From: Thiofaba sp049322715
Lineage (GTDB): Bacteria > Pseudomonadota > Gammaproteobacteria > Halothiobacillales > Halothiobacillaceae
Length of the DNA: 64,000 nt
NCBI GenBank assembly: GCA_049322715.1
Contig: JBMOQP010000031.1
Span: 8,089-72,088, forward strand
Direction: 5' to 3'
A model generated the notes under the pieces. The model did not search any database. It was given only the letters and a program-made list of their open reading frames with translations, and was not told the origin of the DNA. The position numbers were made by a program, and so were the translations under genes. Shown here one piece after another: positions 24,869-32,972 of this stretch (its first letter is position 1; each line of letters begins with the position of its first letter).

Positions 24869-26218
24869 ATGTTCACGCCCCCCAGTCCCCTGACCGTCTC
24901 CTCCCTTGTCCGCGAGATCAAGGCCCTGCTCGAGGGCAACTTCCCGCTCGTACTGGTGGAGGGGGAGATTTCCAATCTCGCCCGCCCAGGCTCGGGACAC
25001 ATCTATTTCACCCTCAAGGATGCCGGCGCCCAGCTGCGCTGCGCGATGTTTCGCAACCGCGCGAGCCTGCTGCGCTTCCGCCCGCAAGATGGGGCGCACG
25101 TCCTTGTGCGTGCGCGCATCACGGTGTACGAGCCTCGCGGCGACCTGCAGCTGGTGGTCGAGCACATCGAGGAAGCTGGCCTTGGCGCCCTGCAGCGCGC
25201 CTTCGAACAGCTCAAGCAGTGCCTCGCCGCCGAGGGATTGTTCGAGGCCGCGCGCAAGCGCCCGCTGCCCCCCCTCCCCCACCGCATCGGCATCATAACC
25301 TCGCCCTCAGGCGCGGCCGTGCGCGACGTGCTGCATGTGCTCGAACGCCGCTTCCCGATGATCCCGCTGCGCGTCTACCCGACCAGCGTGCAAGGGGGCG
25401 GGGCGGCCGACGAGATCGTGGCGGCCCTGCGCCGGGCCAACGAGGATGGCGATTGCGATGTGCTGCTGCTGGTGCGCGGTGGCGGATCGCTGGAGGACCT
25501 GTGGTCCTTCAATGAGGAACGCGTGGCGCGGGCGATCGCCGCAAGCCAGTTGCCCGTCATCAGCGGCGTCGGCCACGAGACGGACTTCACCATCGCCGAT
25601 TTCGTCGCCGATGCCCGCGCCCCCACCCCCAGCGCCGCGGCGAGCCTGGCAGTGCCCGATGCACGGGCCCTGGAAGATCAGATCGGGGGGGTTCAGCGGC
25701 GTCTGCTGCAGCGCATGCAGGATGGCCTCGACCGCCGCGCCCAGCGACTCGACTCGATCAGCCGTCACCTGTTCGCCCTCCACCCGCGCCAGCGGCTCGA
25801 ACGCATGGGCGAACGCCTGAGTCATCTGGCAGGGCGCCTGCACCACGGCGGACGACAAGCCCTGCTCGCGCGCCAAGGCAAGCTCGGCGAGCTGGAGCTC
25901 CGCCTCATGCGCCGACACCCCGCCCAGCGACTCCAGATGACGGAGGCTCGCCTGGAGACCCTGCGCGTGGAGATGCTCCACCGCATGGCGCGGATCCTCT
26001 CCAATCACGAGGCGCATCTCCGCCGACTGGCCGGCCACCTGCATGTACTGAGCCCGCTCGCCACTCTGCACAGGGGCTATGCGATCGTCGAGGATGCCGA
26101 GGGAAAAACCGTGACGCGCGCGGCGGAACTGGCCGTGGGCGATTCGATCAAGGTGAGGATGCAGGACGGTCAGCTGGGCTGCGAGATCAGGACGGTCGAG
26201 ACGTCAGTTGGCGGCTAG
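24869..26218 (+). CDS. xseA: Exodeoxyribonuclease VII large subunit
   Basis: XseA is the catalytic subunit of exonuclease VII, which degrades single-stranded DNA from both ends. The 449 residues contain an N-terminal OB fold (VSSLVREIKALLEGNFP, VEGEISNL, GHIYFTLKD) and the nuclease domain with IGIITSPSGAAVRDVL, LLVRGGGSLEDLWSFNEE and ISGVGHETDFTIADFVADARAPTPSAAA. A long coiled coil (about 270-395) and a C-terminal domain (LHRGYAIV) follow. The start lies 12 bp from the gap, so its regulation cannot be seen. Confidence 0.96.
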   Translation: MFTPPSPLTVSSLVREIKALLEGNFPLVLVEGEISNLARPGSGHIYFTLKDAGAQLRCAMFRNRASLLRFRPQDGAHVLVRARITVYEPRGDLQLVVEHIEEAGLGALQRAFEQLKQCLAAEGLFEAARKRPLPPLPHRIGIITSPSGAAVRDVLHVLERRFPMIPLRVYPTSVQGGGAADEIVAALRRANEDGDCDVLLLVRGGGSLEDLWSFNEERVARAIAASQLPVISGVGHETDFTIADFVADARAPTPSAAASLAVPDARALEDQIGGVQRRLLQRMQDGLDRRAQRLDSISRHLFALHPRQRLERMGERLSHLAGRLHHGGRQALLARQGKLGELELRLMRRHPAQRLQMTEARLETLRVEMLHRMARILSNHEAHLRRLAGHLHVLSPLATLHRGYAIVEDAEGKTVTRAAELAVGDSIKVRMQDGQLGCEIRTVETSVGG

Positions 26219-26755
26219 GGTCGGGGCACCAGTTTCGACCCGCCCCGCCCCGGCGAAGCGCTTGCTCCAATAGGCATCGCTCATTGACGCCAACTCGACA
26301 TCCTTGCCCTTCGAAGGGGCATGCACGAACTGGCCGTTGCCGGCATAGATGCCGACATGGGAGATGCGCGAGGAGCGCAAACGGAAGAAGACGAGATCGC
26401 CGGGACGCAGTTCCGACTTGTCGATACGCCGGGCGTGCTGGAACATATCATGCGAGGAGCGCGGCAAGCGGATGCCCACGCTGTTGAACGAGAAATAAAC
26501 CAGACCGCTACAGTCGAAGCCCTTGCCCGGAGCATCCCCGCCGGCCCGATAGCGGGTGCCGCGCTGCGCCAGGGCCACCTTGAGGGCCTCCCCAGCATCC
26601 ACGCTGGCAGGCTCGGCGGCAGGGGCCGGATCGCGCAGCGCAGAGGCGTCGCGCTCGGTTACCACCGAGCAGCCCGCCAGGGTCGTGATCATCGCCAACG
26701 CAAGGAGCCAGCGCGGTGCGACGGTCTTGGTCACGCGTTTCCCGTCCAATTCCAT
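26204..26755 (-). CDS. NlpC/P60 family lipoprotein, probable peptidoglycan endopeptidase
   Basis: The 183 residues have a lipoprotein signal with lipobox LAGC-S (about 25-28) and a C-terminal NlpC/P60 cysteine peptidase domain. Catalytic Cys is in GFDCSGLVYFSF, His in ISHVGIYAGNGQFVHAPS, and LRPGDLVFFR is the conserved core. Such proteins (MepS/Spr-like) cut the D-Ala-mDAP cross-links that must open for wall growth. I chose the ATG at 26755 because it begins the signal peptide directly. The end overlaps convergent xseA by 15 bp, and it lies close after rlmKL on the same strand. Confidence 0.88.
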   Translation of the reverse strand: MELDGKRVTKTVAPRWLLALAMITTLAGCSVVTERDASALRDPAPAAEPASVDAGEALKVALAQRGTRYRAGGDAPGKGFDCSGLVYFSFNSVGIRLPRSSHDMFQHARRIDKSELRPGDLVFFRLRSSRISHVGIYAGNGQFVHAPSKGKDVELASMSDAYWSKRFAGAGRVETGAPTLAAN

Positions 26756-26778
26756 GAAACTTACCGGATTATCTCCAT

Positions 26779-29025
26779 TCAGCCGGCAAAGGCAAGCTTC
26801 CAGCACTGGTGGATGCGCGGATTGCGGGCGAAATCACGCGGGATGGACGACCGGCTCAGGTCCTCGATGACAAGATCGGCCAAGGCCTCGTGGTCGAGCT
26901 TGAAGCGCTGCAGGTTGTTGGAGAACACCAGCAGGCCACCACGGCGCAGCAGGGACATCGCCTTGCGAATGAGCTCCACGTGGTCGCGCTGCACGTCCAG
27001 GGTGCCCTGCATGCGCTTGGAGGTGGAGAAAGTCGGAGGATCGAGGAAGATCAGGTCGAAGCGCTCGCCCGCCCGGGCGGCCTCGTCCAGCCAGGCCAGG
27101 CAGTCGGCCTGGACCAGCCGATGACCGCCGCCCCCCAGTCCGTTCAGCTCGAGGTTGCGTCGCGCCCAGTCCAGGTAGGTGCGCGACATGTCGACCGAGG
27201 TGGTCGAGCGCGCCCCGCCGAGGCCCATGTGCAGGCTCGCCACCCCCGTGTAACAGAACAGGTTGAGGCAATCCTTGCCGACCGCCCATTCCCCCAGCCA
27301 GCCGCGGGTGATGCGGTGGTCGAGGAACAGACCGGTGTCGAGGTAATCGGTGAAGTTCACGAGCAGGCGGGCCTTGCCCTCCCTGACCTCGTGAAAGATG
27401 CCGAATTCGGCCTGCTTCTCGTACTGGCTCTCCCCCTTCTTGCGCTCTCGCACGCGGATGAAGACCTGCTCGGGCGCGACCGAAAGCACCTCGGGCAGGA
27501 CGGACATCGCCTCGCGCAGGCGCCGGCGGGCGGCCTCCTGCGACACCGACGGGGGGGCCGCGTATTCCTGCACATTCACCCAGCGCTTGCCCTCGACATC
27601 GTGATAGAGGTCGATCGCCAGCGAGTACTCGGGCATGTCGGCGTCATAGACGCGGTAGCAGCTCACGCCCTCGCGCGCGGCCCAACGGCCCAGTTCCCTG
27701 AGGTTCTTGCGCAGGCGGTTGGCCACCATGCGCGCGCCATCGGACTCCGCCATGGGGGCGCAAGCGCGGATCAGGCGCGCGGCCGAGCCGTCGTCCTCGA
27801 CGCGCGGGGCAAGTTTCTGGTCCTCCTGGACGTGGATGCGCAACAGGCGGCACTCGAGCGCCCCGTTGAACACATCGTGGGAGCGGTAGGCGCGCCAACC
27901 AAGATGCCAGGCCTCGGCATCCTTCGGCAGGATCAAGGCCGCCTCCCAGCCCAGCAGGTCTCGCGCCATGAGAGTGCCCAGAGCCGAGTACAGGGCAGGC
28001 ATATTGCCCACGCTGTCCAGGCGTTCGCCATAGGGCGGATTGGTCAGCATCAGGCCCTTGGCTGGCAGGTCATCGGGCAACTGCACCGTCTCGACCGCGC
28101 CGTGAGCGACACGGACATGCTCCGACAGCCCGGCACGCTCGAGGTTGGCGCGCGCCACCGGCAGCATGCGCGCGTCGCGGTCGAAACCAAGGATGAGGGG
28201 AATGCGGCCGAGCCCCGCCAGGCGGCGCTCGCGCGCCTCGTCGAGCAGGGAGCGCCAGAGGGCCTCGTCGTGACGAGGCCAGTGCGTCAGCGCCCAGGCC
28301 CGGCGCAGCAGGCCCGGGGCCACGTCACCCGCCATCCAGGCGGCCTCGATCAGCAGGGTGCCTGAACCGCACATGGGGTCGAGGTAGGCCCCGCCTTCCG
28401 CCACGATCGCCGGCCAGCCGGCGCGCCAGAGCAGGCCGGCGGCAAGCGTCTCGCGCAGGGGCGCCTCGCCCGTCTGCTGGCGATAGCCGCGGTGGTGCAG
28501 GGCTTCGCCGCCGACCAGATCGAGAGCGATGCGCGCCCGCGCGCCCGAGAGGTGGACGTGCACAGTCTGGTCCGGCTGGCGGGGATCGACCAGCGGACGG
28601 CGGCCATGGCGGGTCTGGAAGGCATCCACGATGGCGTCCTTGACCTTCTGCGCGCCGAAGCCCGTATGACGGATGGACTGGTTCGAGCCATGGAAGCTGA
28701 CCGCGAAGCTGCGCCCCGGATTGAGCCATGCAGGCCAGTCGAGCTCGCGCACGCCGACATAAAGGTGATCGACATCCTCAGCCCCGAGCTGGGCGATCTC
28801 CACCAACACCCGACTGGCCGAACGCAGCCACAGGCAGGCCCGGTAGCCGAGGGCAAGATCGCCGGAGAAGTGCACACCCGCCGGGTGCTCGCGCAGCTCG
28901 GTGGCGCCCAGCTGGCGCAGCTCCTCGGCCACGACGGAGACCAGGCCCTTGGCGGCGCTGGCAAAGAAGGTCAGGGAGACACTGGGGTTGTTCACGAAAA
29001 GGTCCGGGGCGGCAAATCGGGGCAT
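26779..29025 (-). CDS. rlmL: Bifunctional 23S rRNA methyltransferase RlmKL
   Basis: RlmKL methylates G2445 (m2G, RlmL half) and G2069 (m7G, RlmK half) of 23S rRNA. The 748 residues contain an N-terminal THUMP domain (about 60-165), a first Rossmann methyltransferase with DPMCGSGTLLIEAAW and the catalytic LTNPPYGERL, and a C-terminal methyltransferase with LNLFCYTGVASLHM and IFLDPPTFSTSKRM. Length is close to the 702 of E. coli. The start at 29025 follows AAGG with short spacing; a GTG ten codons in (before NNPSVSLTFF) is an alternative. Confidence 0.95.
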   Translation of the reverse strand: MPRFAAPDLFVNNPSVSLTFFASAAKGLVSVVAEELRQLGATELREHPAGVHFSGDLALGYRACLWLRSASRVLVEIAQLGAEDVDHLYVGVRELDWPAWLNPGRSFAVSFHGSNQSIRHTGFGAQKVKDAIVDAFQTRHGRRPLVDPRQPDQTVHVHLSGARARIALDLVGGEALHHRGYRQQTGEAPLRETLAAGLLWRAGWPAIVAEGGAYLDPMCGSGTLLIEAAWMAGDVAPGLLRRAWALTHWPRHDEALWRSLLDEARERRLAGLGRIPLILGFDRDARMLPVARANLERAGLSEHVRVAHGAVETVQLPDDLPAKGLMLTNPPYGERLDSVGNMPALYSALGTLMARDLLGWEAALILPKDAEAWHLGWRAYRSHDVFNGALECRLLRIHVQEDQKLAPRVEDDGSAARLIRACAPMAESDGARMVANRLRKNLRELGRWAAREGVSCYRVYDADMPEYSLAIDLYHDVEGKRWVNVQEYAAPPSVSQEAARRRLREAMSVLPEVLSVAPEQVFIRVRERKKGESQYEKQAEFGIFHEVREGKARLLVNFTDYLDTGLFLDHRITRGWLGEWAVGKDCLNLFCYTGVASLHMGLGGARSTTSVDMSRTYLDWARRNLELNGLGGGGHRLVQADCLAWLDEAARAGERFDLIFLDPPTFSTSKRMQGTLDVQRDHVELIRKAMSLLRRGGLLVFSNNLQRFKLDHEALADLVIEDLSRSSIPRDFARNPRIHQCWKLAFAG

Positions 29026-29040
29026 GATACCTTGCCGCGG

Positions 29041-29111
29041 CGGAATCCATCCCTGGATTCCGCCCTTCGGGTGACGCTTCGCATCCCAACGCCGCTCCCT
29101 GCGGCGCTGTT
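29041..29111. repeat. Dispersed hairpin repeat between flgL and rlmKL
   Basis: This 71-bp element begins with the hairpin GGAATCCA-TCCC-TGGATTCC, continues with CGCCCTTCGGGTG, and ends with GCCGC-TCCCT-GCGGC. It is the same unit as the tandem copies near 55.6 kb and as the outer parts of the flgJ copy. It fills most of the 97-bp flgL-rlmKL gap and may act as a transcript boundary after flgL, since no ordinary terminator is present. Confidence 0.85.
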
Positions 29112-29122
29112 CATGCGGGAGG

Positions 29123-30007
29123 TCAGATCACGTTGAACAGTGACAGCCCCTGCACCTTGGCAAGGGTACTCTGGGTGGCCTGCAGCAACAGGGTCTGCTT
29201 GTTCAGTTCGGTGATGGCGGAGGCGTAGTCGGTGTCGCGCAGGGCGGAAAGGGTCGAGTTATAGCCATACAACTCCCCCTCATTGTCGGCACGGGCGAGG
29301 GATACTGCATTCATGGCATTGCCGATCTGGGCGCGCATGGTGACCACCTTGTCCAGTCCTGCGGCAATGGGAGTCAGATCCGCCTCGTTGGGAACCGTCT
29401 CGGCACCGGAGGCCAGTGCGTCGAGCGCATCCAGGAAATTCTTCATTTCATCCGGATTCAGTGGGTCGGACATGACCTGGCCCACCTGGATGGTCCGTCC
29501 GTCCGCAACCTGCAGGTTGAGCCCCAGGTCGTCGCCGGCATAGGTCTGGGGATTGCTCGGGGGATAGGGCTTGGTGGTGACCTTGCTCCCCGCGAAGATG
29601 TACTCCCCCCGCTCATCCTGCGTGTTCAACAAGTCGCGCATCTGGTCTCGCAGCTGGCCGAATTCGTTCCGCAGGGCGTCGCGCGACACCGCATCGTGCG
29701 TGCCATTGTTGAACTGAATGGCGACCTCGCGAGCACGGTGGAGCACTTCGGTCATGCCCTGCAGGGCATTTTCCGTCTGGCCAAGGCGGGCATCCGCCAC
29801 ATCGGCGTTGCGCTGATACTGCTGAAGGCGACCGACGCTGCGCTCCAACTCGATCAGGGTCGCGCTCGCAAGGGGGTCGTCGGAGGGACGGATCTCACGC
29901 TTGCCGCTGCTGATCTCCTGCATGGCCTTGGCCATGGCCGTCTGCGCGGTGCTCATGCCGGTGAGCCCCTGATTGAAAAAGGTCGATGACGAGATACGGG
30001 AATCCAT
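29123..30007 (-). CDS. flgL: Flagellar hook-filament junction protein FlgL
   Basis: FlgL (HAP3) forms the second junction ring between hook and filament. The 294 residues show the flagellin-like N-terminal helix (SSGKREIRPSDDPLASATL, the family signature), a central domain (YIFAGSKVTTKPY), and the C-terminal coiled-coil helix SAITELNKQTLLLQATQSTLAKVQGLSLFNVI. Good AAGGAGG ribosome-binding site. It lies 12 bp after flgK and probably depends on the sigma-28-type promoter ahead of flgK. Confidence 0.96.
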   Translation of the reverse strand: MDSRISSSTFFNQGLTGMSTAQTAMAKAMQEISSGKREIRPSDDPLASATLIELERSVGRLQQYQRNADVADARLGQTENALQGMTEVLHRAREVAIQFNNGTHDAVSRDALRNEFGQLRDQMRDLLNTQDERGEYIFAGSKVTTKPYPPSNPQTYAGDDLGLNLQVADGRTIQVGQVMSDPLNPDEMKNFLDALDALASGAETVPNEADLTPIAAGLDKVVTMRAQIGNAMNAVSLARADNEGELYGYNSTLSALRDTDYASAITELNKQTLLLQATQSTLAKVQGLSLFNVI

Positions 30008-30019
30008 CGCTGCGCCTCC

Positions 30020-31696
30020 TTAGGCCGCTGCCTGCAGCAGCGACTGGAACAGGGTGTCCGCCACGGAAATGGACTTGGACAGGGCCATGTAGTGGTTCTG
30101 CAGGCGCACCAGGTTGGCGGCCTCCTCGTCGAGGTTGACGCCCACGACGGACTCGCGCCGGTCCTGGGTCTGCTTGACCACCAGTTGCTGCGCCTCGAAG
30201 CTGATGCGGGTTCCCCGCGCCTCGGCGCCAAACCCCGCCAGGATGGTGGCAAAGGCGTTGTTCAGCGAGGTGTCGCCATGCACCACGTCCTGCAGACTGC
30301 CGATACCCGCCAGGGACAGCATGTTGCCGTTGTCCCCCGGACCGGAACCGGGCGTGCCAGCGGCAATGCCGCGCGGATCGGCGACCCCGAGGGCGAAGTC
30401 GCGCATCACCCCGGCCATCGGCCGGATCACGACCTCGGTCGGCTCGTTCGATCCGGGCGCGGCCGGCAGGCTCGAGGCGTCGATCTCGATGCCCTCGCTG
30501 GTCGCGCCATCGGCCACCTGGAAGGGCTGGGGCAAGGCGCCGACGTTGGTCATGATGGGGGTATCCTGCCCCATCTTATACAGGTCCCACTGCCCGCCGA
30601 TGTACTTGAGACGAAAATCGCTCGCGGTCAGGGCATCCACATCGGTGATGCTCATCGTCACGCCGGAGGAAGGGGGCTCGACCTTCGGCTGGCCGACAAA
30701 GCTGGGCGACAGGCCATCAACCTTGAAGAAACCGGCCGTGCCGGGGTTCCCGTCCAGGTCTTGCCCCTGGGCATGCTGGCTATTGAACGCCTGGGCAAAG
30801 CTGAGCACCACCCGTCCCAGTTCGGCACGCAGGGGGTCCAGCACCTCGGTCCTGACGCGCAGAGCGCCCCCCAGCTCGCCGCCGTAGATCTGGCCGGTGA
30901 TGTCCTTGGTCCCGCCCTTGGACTCCACCAGCACCGTGGTTCCGGTGCCGGTGGGCGCGACGATCAGGCTGTTCTGGCGATCCTTCAGGACCAGCCATTC
31001 GCCGTTGGCGAGGGTGACGTTAACGTTCCCCTCGCCGTCGCTGAAGGTGCTGATGTCGACCTTCTCGGACAGATTGCGCAGCAGCAGGTCACGGCGATCG
31101 AGGAGGTCGTTGGGCTCGTGATCGGGGAACTTGTTGCGCATGTCCAGGATGCTGGCATTGAGCTTGGCCAGTTCGCCGGTGATCTCGTTGACCGCCCCCC
31201 CCGTGCGCGCCGCCTGGCGGGCGGCATCCTGGTCCAGCTCGCCGAGGCGGCGGTCCAGCGTGTTGGCCTGCTGGGCCAGGGTGCGCGCCGCCCCGAGGAA
31301 GGTAGTGCGCACGGCGACATCCGAGGGATGGTTCGCGAGGTCCTGTGCCGCGTTGAAGAAATCGGTCATCCACTTCGACAGGCCATTCGACCCATCCCCG
31401 AGGATGTCCTCCATCCGCCCGAGGAAACTGTCCCGCACCTGCAGGCGTCCCTGCTCGGTCAGGGCGGTCTGCAACGTGCCGTTCAGGAACTGGTCGAAAG
31501 CGCGCGTGACGTTCGTGAGGGCCGTGCCGCTGCCGATCGCTCCCTGCCCGGTCTGCTGGGGCACGCGTGTCGCGAGGGTCACGGTTTGCCGGCTGTAACC
31601 TTCCGTGTAGGCATTGGCGATGTTGTGGCTGAGCACGTCCAGCGCACGCTGGACCGAACTCAGGCCACTGACGGAGGTGCTGAGAAAATCAGCCAT
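30020..31696 (-). CDS. flgK: Flagellar hook-associated protein FlgK
   Basis: FlgK (HAP1) is the first junction ring on the hook. The 558 residues begin ADFLSTSVSGLSSVQRALDV then LSHNIANAYTEGYSRQ, the flagellar rod/hook N-terminal motif. They end with GVNLDEEAANLVRLQNHYMALSKSI, the matching C-terminal coiled coil. The N-terminal 190 residues carry D0/D1 helices; the middle is variable as usual. It is preceded by a near-consensus sigma-28 promoter. Confidence 0.97.
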   Translation of the reverse strand: MADFLSTSVSGLSSVQRALDVLSHNIANAYTEGYSRQTVTLATRVPQQTGQGAIGSGTALTNVTRAFDQFLNGTLQTALTEQGRLQVRDSFLGRMEDILGDGSNGLSKWMTDFFNAAQDLANHPSDVAVRTTFLGAARTLAQQANTLDRRLGELDQDAARQAARTGGAVNEITGELAKLNASILDMRNKFPDHEPNDLLDRRDLLLRNLSEKVDISTFSDGEGNVNVTLANGEWLVLKDRQNSLIVAPTGTGTTVLVESKGGTKDITGQIYGGELGGALRVRTEVLDPLRAELGRVVLSFAQAFNSQHAQGQDLDGNPGTAGFFKVDGLSPSFVGQPKVEPPSSGVTMSITDVDALTASDFRLKYIGGQWDLYKMGQDTPIMTNVGALPQPFQVADGATSEGIEIDASSLPAAPGSNEPTEVVIRPMAGVMRDFALGVADPRGIAAGTPGSGPGDNGNMLSLAGIGSLQDVVHGDTSLNNAFATILAGFGAEARGTRISFEAQQLVVKQTQDRRESVVGVNLDEEAANLVRLQNHYMALSKSISVADTLFQSLLQAAA

Positions 31697-31726
31697 GGAA
31701 GGATCCTCACACGGGGCTTTGCCGTA

Positions 31727-31753
31727 GTATCGGCCAGATCGGCCAAAACTTTA
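31727..31753 (-). promoter_or_regulatory. Sigma-28 (FliA) promoter for flgKL
   Basis: On the minus strand TAAAGTTT (8 of 8) is followed after 11 bases by GCCGATAC (7 of 8 against GCCGATAA). The predicted start site lies about 25 bases before the flgK ATG. This allows flgK and flgL to be expressed as late genes independently of the flgF-led transcript. Confidence 0.85.
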
Positions 31754-31782
31754 ACCGGAACGAGCCCTCGGCTTTGCTGGCA

Positions 31783-32958
31783 TCAGCCCATCTCGTTCAG
31801 GGGGCTGTCGCGCAGGATGGACAGGATCTTGTCGGCATAGCGCGGATCGGTGGCATAGCCGGCCTTCTGCAGTTCCTGGACGAAGCGCTCGCTGTCCCCG
31901 GCATGCCTCAGGGCCTCGGTATAACGCGGATTGGACTGCAGGAAACTCACATAATCGTCGAAGGCCGCACGGATCGAACCGTAGGCACGAAACGCCTCGC
32001 TCTTGCGCACCATCGCGCCCCCCTCGTACTCGAGGGTGGAGGCCACCGTCCGCTCCCCACTCCAGCCGCCATGGGCCTTGATGCCGAACAGGTTCATGCT
32101 CGGCCGGCCCTCACCGTCGCTCGGCAGATGCCGGCCCCAGCCGGTCTCGAGCGCGGACTGGGCGACCAGCACCTGCGGGTCGACCCCAAGGCGCGCCGCG
32201 GCGGCGCGGGCATGGGGCATCAGATCCTGGACGAACTGGCCAGGCTCCTCCCAGCGAACACGCGCATCCCCACCTTGGCGGCCACCGTCTCCGGATGCCA
32301 GGTTGCGGGGCAAGGAGCGGAAGGCCAGGGCAACGCCGCTGGGAATGGCGTTGGGACGTGTAGCATCACCCGCAGGGCGGATGCCGACCATCCCTGGTCG
32401 GCCCCCTGCGGGATCGCCTTGCGGCGATTTCCGATCCGTTCCCGACAGATCGGTGAATCCAGGGACGGATTCCGCAACGGCAGGCAGGGGGCCCCCCTCC
32501 GCCCTTCTCGCTGTGATCTCGCGTGTTTCCTTCGCCGGACCGGCCTCCTCGGCGCTCGCCGGCGTTTCCGCCTGCGGGTTCTTGTCACGCAGCTTTTTGA
32601 GGTCCAGCGAAGGGAAGCCGTCCGGCTTTGGCGGCAGGATCTTGGTGGAGCGCCCGCCCTGCGGGGTGAGCTGCCGCAGGATGAAGTCACTCAGCCCGAC
32701 CCCCCCGCTCTTGGCCATGCCGGAAGCCAGCTGCTGGTCCTGCATGTCGCGGAACATCTGCACCCCAGCCCCATCCATCAACGGGTCCCCGGGACTGGCT
32801 GCACGCATGGTCTTGATCATCTGCTGGATGAACAGGGCCTCGAACTGGCCGGCCACGATCCTGGCCTGCGCCTGCGGATCACGCGCCGCCTGTGCCTTGA
32901 GGCGCGTGAGACTGCCGAAGTCGTTGACCAGGGATGGATCATGAATCGTGCTCATCAT
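31783..32958 (-). CDS. flgJ: Flagellar rod cap and muramidase FlgJ, with repeat-derived linker
   Basis: FlgJ caps the growing rod and locally hydrolyses peptidoglycan. The 391 residues (first ATG; a second follows directly) have an N-terminal rod-binding domain (about 25-100: QARIVAGQFEALFIQQMIKTMR) and a C-terminal glucosaminidase domain (about 243-385) with ALETGWGRH, Glu at about 271 being the expected catalytic residue. The linker of about 140 residues is long. Residues about 161-209 are encoded by a 145-bp copy of the dispersed hairpin repeat, read through in frame without a stop. Both functional domains appear intact. Confidence 0.95.
   Translation of the reverse strand: MMSTIHDPSLVNDFGSLTRLKAQAARDPQAQARIVAGQFEALFIQQMIKTMRAASPGDPLMDGAGVQMFRDMQDQQLASGMAKSGGVGLSDFILRQLTPQGGRSTKILPPKPDGFPSLDLKKLRDKNPQAETPASAEEAGPAKETREITARRAEGGPLPAVAESVPGFTDLSGTDRKSPQGDPAGGRPGMVGIRPAGDATRPNAIPSGVALAFRSLPRNLASGDGGRQGGDARVRWEEPGQFVQDLMPHARAAAARLGVDPQVLVAQSALETGWGRHLPSDGEGRPSMNLFGIKAHGGWSGERTVASTLEYEGGAMVRKSEAFRAYGSIRAAFDDYVSFLQSNPRYTEALRHAGDSERFVQELQKAGYATDPRYADKILSILRDSPLNEMG
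32332..32476. repeat. Composite dispersed hairpin repeat inside flgJ
   Basis: The segment contains, in flgJ sense order: GGAATCC-GTCC-CTGGATTC (32456-32476), CCGATCTGT / ACGGATCGG (32431-32453), an AATCGCC / GGCGAT hairpin, GCCGACC-AGGGAT-GGTCGGC (32383-32402), GCCCTGCGGGTG, and CGCC-ATTCCCA-GCGGCG. The outer parts match the 29.04 kb copy, while the middle two hairpins match the 24.2 kb copy. It therefore looks like one unit nested in another. It is translated as part of FlgJ. Confidence 0.8.
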
Positions 32959-32972
32959 TCACCCTCTTGCGA

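Noticed and set aside
32928..32937. CCAGGGATGG, the core of the hairpin repeat, at the very start of flgJ
   Set aside because: Flanking bases do not extend the stem, and it encodes the conserved DPSLV at the FlgJ N terminus, so it is probably chance.
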